41,908 bases of DNA from Faecalicoccus sp. Lineage in GTDB: Bacteria; Bacillota_I; Bacilli_A; Erysipelotrichales; Erysipelotrichaceae. Below, one piece after another: positions 24,777 through 33,547 of this stretch. The stretch lies in contig JAGAWH010000220.1 of assembly GCA_017941505.1 (NCBI GenBank), positions 1 through 41,908 of the forward strand, read 5' to 3'. Positions within the stretch are counted from its first letter, which is position 1. Every line of letters starts with the position of its first letter. The notes beneath the pieces are model-generated. The model did not search any database and had not been told where the DNA came from. It was given only the letters and a program-made list of their open reading frames with translations. Position numbers and translations under genes: made by a program.

Positions 24777-26016
24777 AAAATAATTCACATATAAATGAAA
24801 TCACATCATCTTTCCATTCAGCCTTAATACTACCTTCAAATTGGTCACAGATACTTTTGGCAATACTTAAGCCGATTCCATATCCTCCGGTATCAATATT
24901 ATGGGATGTATCTTCCCGATAAAAACGGTCAAAGAATTTCGAATAATCCATATCCTTTCCTTCTTTATACGTATTGGATACAGTTAAACGAATCTTGTTT
25001 CCTTTTTTCATCTTTTCTAAAGATACGGTGATATTTCCCTTTTCATCGCAATACTTTACGGCATTATCCAATAGAATGACCACTAACTGTCTTAGTTTAC
25101 TTTCGTTGGTAGTGATTTTGATATCATCTTCAATCTCTTTTGAAATCGTAATTTCACGACTGTCTGCCAATGCAGAATACTCCTTAGCACATCCGGCTGT
25201 TACATCCGATACATTCACTTCCGACAAGTCTTCCATCTCTTTTGTCTTGGTAATCATCACCAGATTATTGATCAGTCCGCTCATTCTGTCTACCTGTCGT
25301 ATGGTAGATTCGGTCCATTCATTTTCTCCGTTGATGATTCCTTCCATCTCCGCATTGGAACGAATCACAGCCAACGGTGTTTTTAATTCATGGGAGACAT
25401 TGGTTAAAAATTCATTCTGACGTTTGATATTTTCTATTTCCGGTTTGATCATTCGATTGGAGAAATAAATCACTAAGAACAACGCTGCAAGAACACTGAC
25501 AAAACCTACCGCTATGGTCGCATAGCGAAGCCGTATTCTTAAAAAGATCACATTCCAGCTATCAATCATCACAAGCGTTGTCTTTCCCTTATCATCTGTT
25601 ACCTTACGGAAATAATACATACCATCCCGCCCCTGTTCTTCTTCTTTTTGAAGAATCACATTGGCTCTTCGATCAATCTGGTCCCGGTCATCGTTATTTC
25701 CTTTACCGGCATAAAAGGAGACTTCTTTTCCATGTTTATCATAAGTAAATATATAAAATTGATTATTACGATACGATGGAGAGATAACCTCTATAAAAGA
25801 AGGGTTTTCCGAAGAAGAATACATTTCTTTATAATATTCATCAATATCATCTTGATGAATAATCAACTGGTCTAAAGACCATTGGATATCTCTTTGAGCC
25901 ACAATGTAGTTGGTAATATTAATTAATGCCCCTACTACAAGAATAACCAATATAAAGGATGTCATAGCCATACTGATAAAACGATATCGAAGATTTCGAA
26001 TCTCTTTCTCATTCAT
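24775..26016 (-). CDS. Sensor histidine kinase
   Basis: A 413-residue membrane kinase. Transmembrane helix 1 lies at about residues 14-36, an extracellular sensor of ~130 residues follows (rich in Tyr, Asp and Glu), and helix 2 lies at about 166-186. The HisKA box NVSHELKTPLAVIRS near 206-220 has the phospho-accepting His. The ATPase has the N-box LLDNAVKYCDEKG and the G-box GGYGIGLSIAKSICDQF. No clear HAMP domain separates helix 2 from HisKA. The ATG lies 8 bases inside the response regulator gene, so the pair is coupled. The signal is unknown. Confidence 0.93.
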   Translation of the reverse strand: MNEKEIRNLRYRFISMAMTSFILVILVVGALINITNYIVAQRDIQWSLDQLIIHQDDIDEYYKEMYSSSENPSFIEVISPSYRNNQFYIFTYDKHGKEVSFYAGKGNNDDRDQIDRRANVILQKEEEQGRDGMYYFRKVTDDKGKTTLVMIDSWNVIFLRIRLRYATIAVGFVSVLAALFLVIYFSNRMIKPEIENIKRQNEFLTNVSHELKTPLAVIRSNAEMEGIINGENEWTESTIRQVDRMSGLINNLVMITKTKEMEDLSEVNVSDVTAGCAKEYSALADSREITISKEIEDDIKITTNESKLRQLVVILLDNAVKYCDEKGNITVSLEKMKKGNKIRLTVSNTYKEGKDMDYSKFFDRFYREDTSHNIDTGGYGIGLSIAKSICDQFEGSIKAEWKDDVISFICELF

Positions 26017-26680
26017 TTGAAATCACCCGGAAACCGGTTCCCTTTTCACCGGCTATCTTTACATTTGATCCAATCATCGATAATTTACTGTTTAGATAAG
26101 AAATATACAGCCATACCGTATCTATACCTGCATCCGGTTCTTTTTTCCAGATATAGTCCAGTAAATACTCTGTAGATAATTCAATATCCCCATTGGCCAT
26201 CAATAATCTCATTACCTCATATTCCTTTAAAGATAGAGTAACGGTACTATTAGAAGACAAAGATAAATCACTGCCATCCAATGTGATATCTTCATATTTC
26301 ATTACCTCTGAAGAGTAATCCGGCTGACGTCTTAAAAGAGCACGAATCCTTGCGAGTAATTCCTTAAAGGCAAAAGGCTTTGGCAGATAATCATCTGCCC
26401 CTAGATCAAGTCCCATAACACGGTCTTCTACATCCGCTTTTGCGGTAAGCAGTAATACCGGTGTTAATAACTGGCGTCTTCGTATTTCCTTTAAAACCGT
26501 AAGCCCATCTACTTTAGGCATCATGATATCCAAAATAATACAGTCATAGCTGTCCTTTTTTATAAAATCAAGAGCTTGGGCCCCATCGAAAGCACTGTCA
26601 GCTTCATAACCCTCATGCTGCATCAATAAGGTAATATTTCGATTTAAGTCTTTTGTATCTTCCGCAATAAGTATCTTCAT
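26009..26680 (-). CDS. OmpR/PhoB-family response regulator
   Basis: A 223-residue regulator. The receiver domain has the phospho-accepting Asp in CIILDIMMPKVDG near residue 52 and the conserved Lys in DDYLPKPFAFKELLAR. The C-terminal winged helix has LSLKEYEVMRLLM and IDTVWLYISYLNSKL, typical of OmpR DNA-binding domains. It partners with the overlapping histidine kinase gene. It starts 1 base after the relQ stop, so alarmone synthesis and this two-component system are in one operon. Confidence 0.94.
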   Translation of the reverse strand: MKILIAEDTKDLNRNITLLMQHEGYEADSAFDGAQALDFIKKDSYDCIILDIMMPKVDGLTVLKEIRRRQLLTPVLLLTAKADVEDRVMGLDLGADDYLPKPFAFKELLARIRALLRRQPDYSSEVMKYEDITLDGSDLSLSSNSTVTLSLKEYEVMRLLMANGDIELSTEYLLDYIWKKEPDAGIDTVWLYISYLNSKLSMIGSNVKIAGEKGTGFRVISNE

Positions 26681-26681
26681 A

Positions 26682-27260
26682 CTATCCCTCCTGAATCAAG
26701 CGTCGTATGGTCTGCATGGATGCATCCGTAGATGCAAGCTCATCTGCACATCGTTTTAATTCTTTAAAGATCAGTTCACTATTACCACCGATATTTTTCT
26801 TATAGCGCATATGATGCTCTAAAGCAGCCCATGTATCCATAGAGATGGTTCGTATTTGTATCTCCGCAAAATAGCCATCTATTTTTACAATCATATGTAA
26901 GCTTCGATACCCGGTTGGTTTTACATTGCGGATATAATCCTTTTCCTCAATAATTTCAATATCCTTTTGAGAAACAATATAATCCCGTATCGCATATACA
27001 TCATCTAAAAAAGAACAGACCACACGAATTCCAATCGCATCATGTAATACATGAAGAGCACTATCTTCAGTTTCCGGTAAATCCTTACGCCGGCATTTTT
27101 CCCGCATACTTTGTTCATCTTTGATTCTGGATTTTAAGTGTTCTACAGGATCCATTCCTGTTTGATTTGTGATAATTTCTATACCTTTTTCAATTCTATG
27201 AATCAGTTTATTCATAACTTCATTCATCTGCTCTAAATGGTTTCCATATATACTGTCCAT
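26682..27260 (-). CDS. Small alarmone synthetase, RelQ-like GTP pyrophosphokinase
   Basis: A 192-residue single-domain RelA/SpoT synthetase with no hydrolase, TGS or ACT domains, as in RelQ/RelP enzymes that move pyrophosphate from ATP to GTP or GDP to make (p)ppGpp. Visible motifs: DAIGIRVVCSFLDDVYAI, IRNVKPTGYRSLHMIV and AEIQIRTISMDTWAALEHHM, which hold the substrate-binding residues. AAGGAGG lies 7 bases before the ATG at 27260; the upstream in-frame start at 27284 is less likely. It is the first gene of an operon with a two-component system, an arrangement I believe is common in related Bacillota. Confidence 0.92.
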   Translation of the reverse strand: MDSIYGNHLEQMNEVMNKLIHRIEKGIEIITNQTGMDPVEHLKSRIKDEQSMREKCRRKDLPETEDSALHVLHDAIGIRVVCSFLDDVYAIRDYIVSQKDIEIIEEKDYIRNVKPTGYRSLHMIVKIDGYFAEIQIRTISMDTWAALEHHMRYKKNIGGNSELIFKELKRCADELASTDASMQTIRRLIQEG

Positions 27261-27366
27261 TAGGCAAACCTCCTTAATGATCATGTACTAAGTAATATTT
27301 TTCTCCAACCTTATCAAAAAATCAAGGACCTGTCCATACGAGAACAAAAACTAGGCTCCTATTCGA

Positions 27367-27402
27367 AAAAGCACTTCATCAACTCTCTGATGAAGTACTT
27401 TT
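27367..27402. terminator. Terminator after the shikimate-kinase-like gene
   Basis: The 15-base arms AAAAGCACTTCATCA and TGATGAAGTACTTTT, with one G-T pair and a 6-base loop, carry A- and T-tracts at the stem ends. It lies 5 bases after the stop codon at 27407. Confidence 0.85.
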
Positions 27403-27406
27403 CAAA

Positions 27407-27946
27407 TTATTTCAATTGATATTGTTCAATTAAACGCTCTGCTGCCCTTTCAGGTGAATCGTTATTGATAAAAAACTTATTTCCAATTTTAGAGAAAGAT
27501 TTCTTATAAAACTCATAATCCTCCTCTATCTCCTGCATATAATAATCTTTGTGAGCATTTCGGTATTCCACTGAATCGTCACAAATTTGATCATTCGAAT
27601 CCGAAAAGACAAGTCGATTGAATATATTCTCTACCGTATCCTGTAATTCAATGGCAAGATTTCCATCCTGTTCTATATAAGGCATAAAGTATCTTGAATA
27701 GTACATTTGAGTAACCGCAATAACTTTATTGCCATCTCTTTGAAGAATTTCGCCAATCAACTGTCCTCTGATCATATCACGCTTACTTAATACCCTATAC
27801 CTGTTCACAAACTCTTCCATTGTCATATTAAATTTCTTTTTGATTTCTAAGTCTAAGTCATAGAAATCATATCCAAGCTTATCAGCTAATATCTTTCCAA
27901 TGGTAGTTTTTCCAACATTAGACATACCAAATAACATTATATTCAT
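27407..27946 (-). CDS. Shikimate-kinase-like P-loop protein
   Basis: A 179-residue P-loop kinase fold protein. Walker A is GMSNVGKTTIGK at residues 7-18. The FYDLDLEIKKKFNMTMEEFV segment matches the shikimate kinase nucleotide/substrate region. The central part (YYSRYFMPYIEQDGNLAIEL) keeps the general AroK layout, but I cannot see the full shikimate-binding set, so the true substrate may differ. It begins 3 bases after the ADP-ribose fusion gene and ends in a terminator, so it is the second gene of a two-gene operon. That pairing suggests a role in nucleotide or ADP-ribose chemistry rather than aromatic biosynthesis; this is inference. Confidence 0.7.
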   Translation of the reverse strand: MNIMLFGMSNVGKTTIGKILADKLGYDFYDLDLEIKKKFNMTMEEFVNRYRVLSKRDMIRGQLIGEILQRDGNKVIAVTQMYYSRYFMPYIEQDGNLAIELQDTVENIFNRLVFSDSNDQICDDSVEYRNAHKDYYMQEIEEDYEFYKKSFSKIGNKFFINNDSPERAAERLIEQYQLK

Positions 27947-27949
27947 CTT

Positions 27950-30454
27950 TTATCCCTCTATTGTTCTTTTAAATATTGAATAATTTGGATTTGTAGATTT
28001 ATTGATCGCAAAGACAATATACGGAATTCTTTTTCTGTAATGACCTTCTTCAATGACCTCTTTAAAGGCTTGAGATACTACTTCCGGAGGATTTTCAAAG
28101 GCTCCGCATCCAAATGCGCCCACAATAAATACTTCTACATTATTATCTACGGCTGCTTCAAATACATTTTTGATTCTTGTTTTAAATAATGCCTTAATTT
28201 GATTATCATCCCATTTTAATGTCGTTCTCGGTTTAAACGGAGCAGCACTTGTCACTACATCCACATGAATCCATTGATCTTTCGGTAATAGTTCCGGTAC
28301 CTTTTGGTCATCCTTAAATACACATACATCCTTTGTATAGATTAGACGATCAGAATAAACATCTTTCATTGTTTTATCATGATACAGGTAGTATTCATCC
28401 TTTACATTTTCAGAAACAATGCAGGCATATAAATTACTGCTTCGACATAATGCCTCTTCTTGTGCCATGGAGCCTCGAATGACACCACCGCCTGGATGGT
28501 GTGCATTCGCAAAATTAAATACTGCCGTTTTTCCTTTGGATACATATAGTCTTGCCGCATCAAAGGAACTTTCTTCTATGACAGAAAGAATTCCTTCTTT
28601 TCTTTCTGCCGTATTATTTGAAATAAAGTTTTCCTTATATACCTTATTGGACAAAACAGAACGGTTGGTCTGCCATTCTAATACGGTATTCGACTTCACA
28701 AAAGTATCTCTAAAGCACGAAATCAAATCATTCTTTTCTTTGTCATAATCTTTTCTAAATGATTTCTTATTACGATATGCCTCCAGTAACATCAACATAT
28801 GCCCACCGGCAATACTATCATTAATTAAAGAACCGTTATTAAAGTGATCTCTTCTAAAATGCCATGCGATACATGCCAGTATCTGTTTATCATCCAATTC
28901 TTCTAATTTAGAAGGAGTCGGTTCATCCACCCACTTTTCGATATCCGTACCTTTCATAAAATCCATATAATTATGAATCACCATATTTGTATCATAAGCT
29001 TCCTGATGAAATTCACTGTTTAGATATTCTACAACCGGAGATTCATGATGAGAGTATGGAGAATGCTGTCTGCATGCATATTTCAGATTTTCATCTCTAT
29101 CAATCATATAAAGAATCGGAATATATTTATCACAGAAAAGTAATCGTTTATCATTATTTCTTGAACTGCGTTCAATATCACAAATATCCTGTTTCATTTC
29201 AAAGAAACCAATAGGTGTAATTAAAGCACTATCGTTTTCTCTTAAACACTTTTCCCAATCACTTAATGAACAGATATTATAGAAACCATATCTTTGCCAT
29301 TCTGTTTTTAAGGTATCTGCATAAGCATGTATGGCATCATAATACTTTGGATCATTCTTTAATTCACCGGCTGTTAAATTCCATTCCGGAATGGAATCTA
29401 ACTCAGAAGCATCCAGATAAGGAAAAACACCTTCTCTTGATAGTTCATCTCTTACTTCCATTAAGATTCTTCCTAAATAGTTCTTTCCTTTCCATCTGGA
29501 AGGAATAGAACAATGACGATCTGTAAGATCTAATCCAATTCCCCATTTACTATCGAATTTAGAACACTCCGCTAAAAGAGCATCCCCTGTATCTAACAGT
29601 ATTTGACAAATATTCTGGTTTTGAGAAAACTTTGCCTTAACACCTCTTTTTACGATGTGATAACAGGTTTTCTCCCAAATCTCCTGATCAAATTCAGGAA
29701 ATCTCTGTCCGGCAATCTTCTTGCAGGTATACGGATCTGTAGTAGACATGATCTGTTCACCAAGATCTTCTCTTCCAAACATCATGACCTTGTGATACAT
29801 CATAAACTGTTCTACATGACAATAACTTTTACCTGCATATGTAAATTTGGACGCATACCAGTTGCTGAAGCAACCATAATCATTATTTGGACGATAAAAA
29901 CCAATCACATAAGGATTTCCATCCACTTTCATAGAATCAATACACTTATCATAAACAGACTTAATATTATGGTTGGAAAGAACCCAGATGACTTCATCTA
30001 AGGCATTGGGATTTTTGTTGATAAAATCAACAACACTTCTTACCGCAATATCAGCTGCTTCATGTAACGGATAGCTAAATACACCGGTTGAAATCGAAGG
30101 GAAGGCAACGCTTCGAATACCATGATTCACAGCCACCTGAAGTGAATTCTTATAGCAGTTCTCTAGTAACTGTGCCTCATTTTGTTTACCACCGCTCCAT
30201 ATAGGACCAACGGTATGAATGATAAATTTACATGGCAGCTGGTATGCTCCGGTAAGCTTCGCCTCTCCGGTGTCACATCCATGTAACAATCGACATTCTT
30301 CTAATAATTCGGGACCGGCAGCACGATGGATAGCACCATCTACACCACCGCCTCCAAGTAATGACTTATTGGCAGCATTGACAATCGCATCAACCGTATG
30401 TACTTTTGTGATGTCTCCTTTTATGGTTCGTATTATTGTGCTTCTTATTTTCAT
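27950..30454 (-). CDS. Macro - NADAR - DUF6508-like - microbial PARG fusion protein
   Basis: An 834-residue fusion of ADP-ribose-handling modules. Residues 1-~176 are a macro domain ([19 protein letters not shown] and [15 protein letters not shown]). Residues ~180-345 are a NADAR/YbiA-like domain ([20 protein letters not shown] and [23 protein letters not shown]), a family that can remove ADP-ribose from guanine or act on N-glycosides. Residues ~350-570 resemble DUF6508 ([17 protein letters not shown]). Residues ~580-834 are a bacterial PARG-type hydrolase (TIGR02452/DUF2263: [20 protein letters not shown] and [12 protein letters not shown]). All three enzymatic families hydrolyse ADP-ribose bonds, so reversal of ADP-ribosylation or NAD-linked defence is likely. 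GAGG precedes the ATG. Confidence 0.88.
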   Translation of the reverse strand: MKIRSTIIRTIKGDITKVHTVDAIVNAANKSLLGGGGVDGAIHRAAGPELLEECRLLHGCDTGEAKLTGAYQLPCKFIIHTVGPIWSGGKQNEAQLLENCYKNSLQVAVNHGIRSVAFPSISTGVFSYPLHEAADIAVRSVVDFINKNPNALDEVIWVLSNHNIKSVYDKCIDSMKVDGNPYVIGFYRPNNDYGCFSNWYASKFTYAGKSYCHVEQFMMYHKVMMFGREDLGEQIMSTTDPYTCKKIAGQRFPEFDQEIWEKTCYHIVKRGVKAKFSQNQNICQILLDTGDALLAECSKFDSKWGIGLDLTDRHCSIPSRWKGKNYLGRILMEVRDELSREGVFPYLDASELDSIPEWNLTAGELKNDPKYYDAIHAYADTLKTEWQRYGFYNICSLSDWEKCLRENDSALITPIGFFEMKQDICDIERSSRNNDKRLLFCDKYIPILYMIDRDENLKYACRQHSPYSHHESPVVEYLNSEFHQEAYDTNMVIHNYMDFMKGTDIEKWVDEPTPSKLEELDDKQILACIAWHFRRDHFNNGSLINDSIAGGHMLMLLEAYRNKKSFRKDYDKEKNDLISCFRDTFVKSNTVLEWQTNRSVLSNKVYKENFISNNTAERKEGILSVIEESSFDAARLYVSKGKTAVFNFANAHHPGGGVIRGSMAQEEALCRSSNLYACIVSENVKDEYYLYHDKTMKDVYSDRLIYTKDVCVFKDDQKVPELLPKDQWIHVDVVTSAAPFKPRTTLKWDDNQIKALFKTRIKNVFEAAVDNNVEVFIVGAFGCGAFENPPEVVSQAFKEVIEEGHYRKRIPYIVFAINKSTNPNYSIFKRTIEG

Positions 30455-30654
30455 ATAAACCTCGTTTTCTTTTTGATAAGTCCATTATAGTACAGATATC
30501 ATTTATATGTTATATCGATGCTAAGATGAAAATTTCACTTTATGATAATATTTTTAACCATTTAAGCATCATATTTGCATATAATACCGCAAATATGCTT
30601 ATTAAAATGTGTTTTTAAGATATAATAATTATACAATGAAAGGAGAAATCATAT
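30455..30654. promoter_or_regulatory. Divergent promoter region with a dyad
   Basis: The spacer lies between the leftward ADP-ribose operon and the rightward ATPase gene. A minus-strand TATAAT lies at 30484-30489 and a plus-strand TATAAT at 30621-30626; neither has a strong -35. A dyad at 30564-30600 (AAGCAT-cat-ATTTGC facing GCAAATATGCTT) lies between the two promoters and could bind a shared regulator. Confidence 0.5.
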
Positions 30655-31902
30655 ATGCTGCTAGAATTTACATGTTCCAATCACAAGTCAATTAGAAATG
30701 AAATACTATTCTCTAATTTAGCCGGTAAGGATAATACATATGAAGATAGAATTTATGAAGCAGATCATCTCAGAATACTAAGATCAGCTGTTATTTACGG
30801 TGCTAACGGCTCCGGAAAAAGTAATTTTGTAGATGCAATATCATTTGTAAAAAAACTTGTCTTGTTCAGTGTTCAACATGCTCCCGGTCAGGGAATACGG
30901 CAGCTTCCTCATAAGTTGGATGGATTTGATAAAGAAAGCACTTATAAAATCCAATTTCTTACCAAAGGAATCCGGTATGTATTTGGCTTCTCCTTGAAAA
31001 ATATGCTGGTATCAGAGGAGTATTTATATTATTTTCCAAATCACCGTCAGACAAAAATATATGAGCGTGACAGTAAGTCTTTTACTGCCGGAAGTAAATT
31101 CCGGGGTAAATTCTCTTCCTGCAAAGATGTACTGAAACCTAACCGCCTTTTACTGTCGTGTGCTGCCAACTTTACATCCATCCAGGAAATTATCGATGCC
31201 TATAATTTTTTTAATAATGAGCTTGTAATCTATAATTCAGAAAGTCAAAATAACTGGATGAATTATTCTTTATACCAAATGAATAAAAACAAAAAGGTAA
31301 AGAAGGCCGTTATTACCTTTTTATCCGAGTTAGAAACCGGAATAAAGGATATTCTGGTATCTATCGATTCAAAGAAACTGGAATCAACAGAACTGCCTCC
31401 TTTTTTATCCGATGATTTCAAGACACTGCTCCTTCAAAAAGATGTAGATGCAATCACAGCTAAAGTAAAATATGATGAATTTGAAACAGATTTGATGCAG
31501 GAGGAATCAACTGGAATCAAAAAATTATTCGCATTAGTTTATCCAGTTATCGACAGTATCGTAAACGGTAAAGTTTTAATCTGTGATGGAATAGATTCTG
31601 ATCTTCATGAATCATTAGTGCATGAATTAGTTAAACTATTCATTCACGCTGATTCTAAGTCTACATCTCAACTGATATTTACTACTCATGAAACAGGATT
31701 ATTAAATTTGGATTTATTTAGACGTGACCAGATTTGGTTTACAGAACTTACAAAAAATGACAGATCTACTGACCTTTATTCTCTTGCGGAATTCAAAAAT
31801 ATCAGAAAAGAAGAAAACTTTGAAAAAGGATATCTATCCGGAAAGTACGGTGCCATACCTATGTTGAATTTAGATTTTGCGGATATTATTTCTAAAGCAT
31901 AA
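30655..31902 (+). CDS. AAA15-family ATPase (RloA/OLD-like AAA ATP-binding protein)
   Basis: A 415-residue SMC/ABC-like ATPase on the plus strand. The N-terminus LLEFTCSNHKSIRNEILFSN and Walker A YGANGSGKSNFVDA (about 48-61) are the AAA15/AAA21 signature. The C-terminus has LICDGIDSDLHESLVHEL as the Walker B region (Asp-Gly-Ile-Asp in place of the usual DE) and LIFTTHETGLLNLDLF as the H-loop. Relatives occur alone or with a nuclease or RloB partner in abortive-infection systems. No partner follows: a terminator comes 30 bases after the stop. AAAGGAG lies 8 bases before the ATG. Anti-phage function is inferred from family and neighbourhood. Confidence 0.82.
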   Translation: MLLEFTCSNHKSIRNEILFSNLAGKDNTYEDRIYEADHLRILRSAVIYGANGSGKSNFVDAISFVKKLVLFSVQHAPGQGIRQLPHKLDGFDKESTYKIQFLTKGIRYVFGFSLKNMLVSEEYLYYFPNHRQTKIYERDSKSFTAGSKFRGKFSSCKDVLKPNRLLLSCAANFTSIQEIIDAYNFFNNELVIYNSESQNNWMNYSLYQMNKNKKVKKAVITFLSELETGIKDILVSIDSKKLESTELPPFLSDDFKTLLLQKDVDAITAKVKYDEFETDLMQEESTGIKKLFALVYPVIDSIVNGKVLICDGIDSDLHESLVHELVKLFIHADSKSTSQLIFTTHETGLLNLDLFRRDQIWFTELTKNDRSTDLYSLAEFKNIRKEENFEKGYLSGKYGAIPMLNLDFADIISKA

Positions 31903-31928
31903 TTTATATAAGAATTAAAAAGAACATA

Positions 31929-31970
31929 AAAAGCAGCTCCGCATAAGTTGCCTAAACTGGGGCTGCTTTA
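31929..31970 (+). terminator. Terminator of the AAA15 ATPase gene
   Basis: The stem AAAGCAGC/GCTGCTTT, extended by TCC/GGG pairs, is followed by TATTCGTTAC, a weak T-tract. It lies about 30 bases after the stop codon. Confidence 0.65.
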
Positions 31971-32133
31971 TTCGTTACCTCTTTTATCATTCCCTTATTT
32001 TATACAACGTTTTAAGGGAATCAATAAGTTTTTAAGGGATAATCGTAATAAAACCCAAGAATTAATATACTTTATAAATCTTTATAGAGTTGTACACAGG
32101 TGCCCAACAAATCATCATAATAAAAATATCCCA
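31971..32133. other. Spacer without a supported gene
   Basis: AT-rich sequence with stop codons in all useful frames. It may include the decayed remainder of the PIN-like gene that ends at 32134, but I see no alignable motif. Confidence 0.3.
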
Positions 32134-32253
32134 TCACACAATACTGTGTAATGGAATCAATTTTATACCGCTCATATACATCCTTTGCAGGAAAGAAATA
32201 CTGCTGGTATCCATAATCGCAATATGTTTATGATCATCAATCTTTGTAATCAT
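32134..32253 (-). pseudogene. Truncated PIN-like gene behind the ImmA/IrrE gene
   Basis: A 39-residue frame starting 12 bases after the metalloprotease stop (GTG at 32259 is an alternative start with better ribosome-site spacing). It reads MITKIDDHKHIAIMDTSSIS and then FLQRMYMSGIKLIP before a TGA. The D-T-S-S-I pattern after a beta strand is like the opening of PIN-fold RNases. Such genes often form the third member of XRE/ImmA-IrrE/PIN-like cassettes. Only the first fifth is left, so the gene is broken. The family is inferred from a short sequence. Confidence 0.5.
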
Positions 32254-32264
32254 TCTCACTGTTA

Positions 32265-33047
32265 TCAAACTCCCTTTCCTGTTATCAAGTGAATTTCTCT
32301 CATAATATTTTCAAGAAATTCTTCGTTGTCCTCATGGTATTTCAATTCAGGATATTCCCCTTTCATGTTTTGTATCTTATGCTGCAAATACGATGTATCA
32401 ACCACATAAGAAGGCTTTACCAGACTATCATCTAAGCCCAGCCTGCTAAATTGCTGTGGAAAATTGGGAATATGTATATCCAGCACTTCTTTTATCTGAA
32501 GCTGTAATTTTTGATTTTCACTGTTTACGGCATATTCATAAAGTGAAACCAAAACCGCCTTGTAAGGAGCCTGATAAGCAGACATACAATACAAAACCTT
32601 GGATAAAAAATCCATTTCCGGTAGTTCACAAAAATACCGCTCTACTCCACCCAGCAACATTTTAGCCGCAAAATATTCTGCCTTTCTTTCTTCGAGTGTA
32701 TTATCACTTTCAATGACATGATCAAAAGACACTTGATCGAACAAAAGATGATATACCTCGTGCCATGCGCTGAAATATTGGTTTACTCTTGGAAGCGCTG
32801 TATTTATAACAGGGATTGTTTTCCCTTCTTTAATAAAAATTGCACCACTCCAATATGGATCTTCAACCGGCATCTGAATCAATCCATATTTTTTGAGAAT
32901 AAGAATACCGAGTTGAGGAATTGGTATCCCATTCATCAATGAAGGATTCATCCGCAGTAAATCAACCTGTGTACAAATCTCGTATGTAATATCGCGATTC
33001 TTTTGAATCACCAAATCAATATTATTCTTTGTGATTATTTCGCTCAT
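32265..33047 (-). CDS. ImmA/IrrE-family metallopeptidase
   Basis: A 260-residue protein with the zinc protease motif HEVYH at residues 96-100 (SAWHEVYHLLFDQ), followed by ERKAEYFAAKMLLG, which supplies the third ligand and matches the COG2856 ImmA/IrrE core. Members cleave a partner XRE repressor when triggered. The partner is almost certainly the HTH protein encoded 12 bases upstream. The C-terminal ~110 residues are helical and specific to this subgroup. The pair, with the broken PIN-like gene behind it, looks like a degraded three-gene switch or toxin cassette. Confidence 0.88.
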   Translation of the reverse strand: MSEIITKNNIDLVIQKNRDITYEICTQVDLLRMNPSLMNGIPIPQLGILILKKYGLIQMPVEDPYWSGAIFIKEGKTIPVINTALPRVNQYFSAWHEVYHLLFDQVSFDHVIESDNTLEERKAEYFAAKMLLGGVERYFCELPEMDFLSKVLYCMSAYQAPYKAVLVSLYEYAVNSENQKLQLQIKEVLDIHIPNFPQQFSRLGLDDSLVKPSYVVDTSYLQHKIQNMKGEYPELKYHEDNEEFLENIMREIHLITGKGV

Positions 33048-33059
33048 AAATTAACACCC

Positions 33060-33422
33060 TCAATAATAAATGGTACATAAATCCACAACATCTAACAGTA
33101 AATTATATTGTCTAAGTGCCGCATCATTCATTTCATGTTCAGCCGGAGCATTCTTTGAATACACTGCACTAATCTTTGGATTTTGTGTATGTGCATACAA
33201 CATCAAATCCTTTGCGGACATATCCAATGTTTTCAATATTTTTTGAAGATGCCGGTCAAATGTTTTTTTATTATTGATACTGCCATTCAACAGTTTATCT
33301 AATGTCGGTCGGGATATCTGTGCTTTTTCAGCAAATGAAATCTTAGTATATCCCTTATCTCTAATACAGTCTTTCAGCTTTGCGGCCACTAGATTCCTAT
33401 TTTCAAATAACTCTTCTAACAT
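33060..33422 (-). CDS. XRE-family HTH regulator paired with the metallopeptidase
   Basis: A 120-residue protein with an N-terminal helix-turn-helix (residues ~8-70): YTKISFAEKAQISRPTLDKL then LNGSINNKKTFDRHLQKI. The C-terminal ~45 residues are helical and may carry the cleavage site for the ImmA-like protease. AGGAGG stands 6 bases before the ATG at 33422; upstream in-frame starts at 33443 and 33428 fit less well. Its promoter has a perfect dyad over the -35 box, consistent with self-repression. Confidence 0.87.
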   Translation of the reverse strand: MLEELFENRNLVAAKLKDCIRDKGYTKISFAEKAQISRPTLDKLLNGSINNKKTFDRHLQKILKTLDMSAKDLMLYAHTQNPKISAVYSKNAPAEHEMNDAALRQYNLLLDVVDLCTIYY

Positions 33423-33443
33423 CGCCATCCTCCTCTCAACCAA

Positions 33444-33483
33444 ATAATACCGTCTACTAACCCTATTTACAATTCCTTGTAAA
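33444..33483 (-). promoter_or_regulatory. Promoter and operator of the XRE/ImmA operon
   Basis: On the minus strand the -35 box TTGTAA (33467-33472) and the -10 box TATTAT (33444-33449) have a 17-base spacer. A perfect dyad TTTACAA-GGAA-TTGTAAA (33466-33483) covers the -35 box. A second, partial match (TTGTAAAAATGTAAA) follows upstream. This is the expected layout for repression by the XRE protein. Confidence 0.78.
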
Positions 33484-33527
33484 TAATTTTTTTTACATTT
33501 TTACAATATAGTATCTGTCACACAAAA

Positions 33528-33547
33528 AGATGGCTTTCGCCATCTTA
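33528..33547 (-). terminator. Terminator of paralogue 1
   Basis: A perfect 8-base stem AAGATGGC/GCCATCTT with a GAAA tetraloop on the minus strand, followed by TTTTTGTG. It overlaps the last bases of the gene's stop region. Confidence 0.85.

Noticed and set aside
24974..25420. Plus-strand 148-codon frame opposite the histidine kinase
   Set aside because: Antisense shadow of conserved HisKA/ATPase motifs, without a ribosome site.
31948..32151. Plus-strand 67-codon frame after the AAA15 ATPase, considered as an RloB-like partner
   Set aside because: It starts inside the terminator, lacks a ribosome site and has no RloB features.
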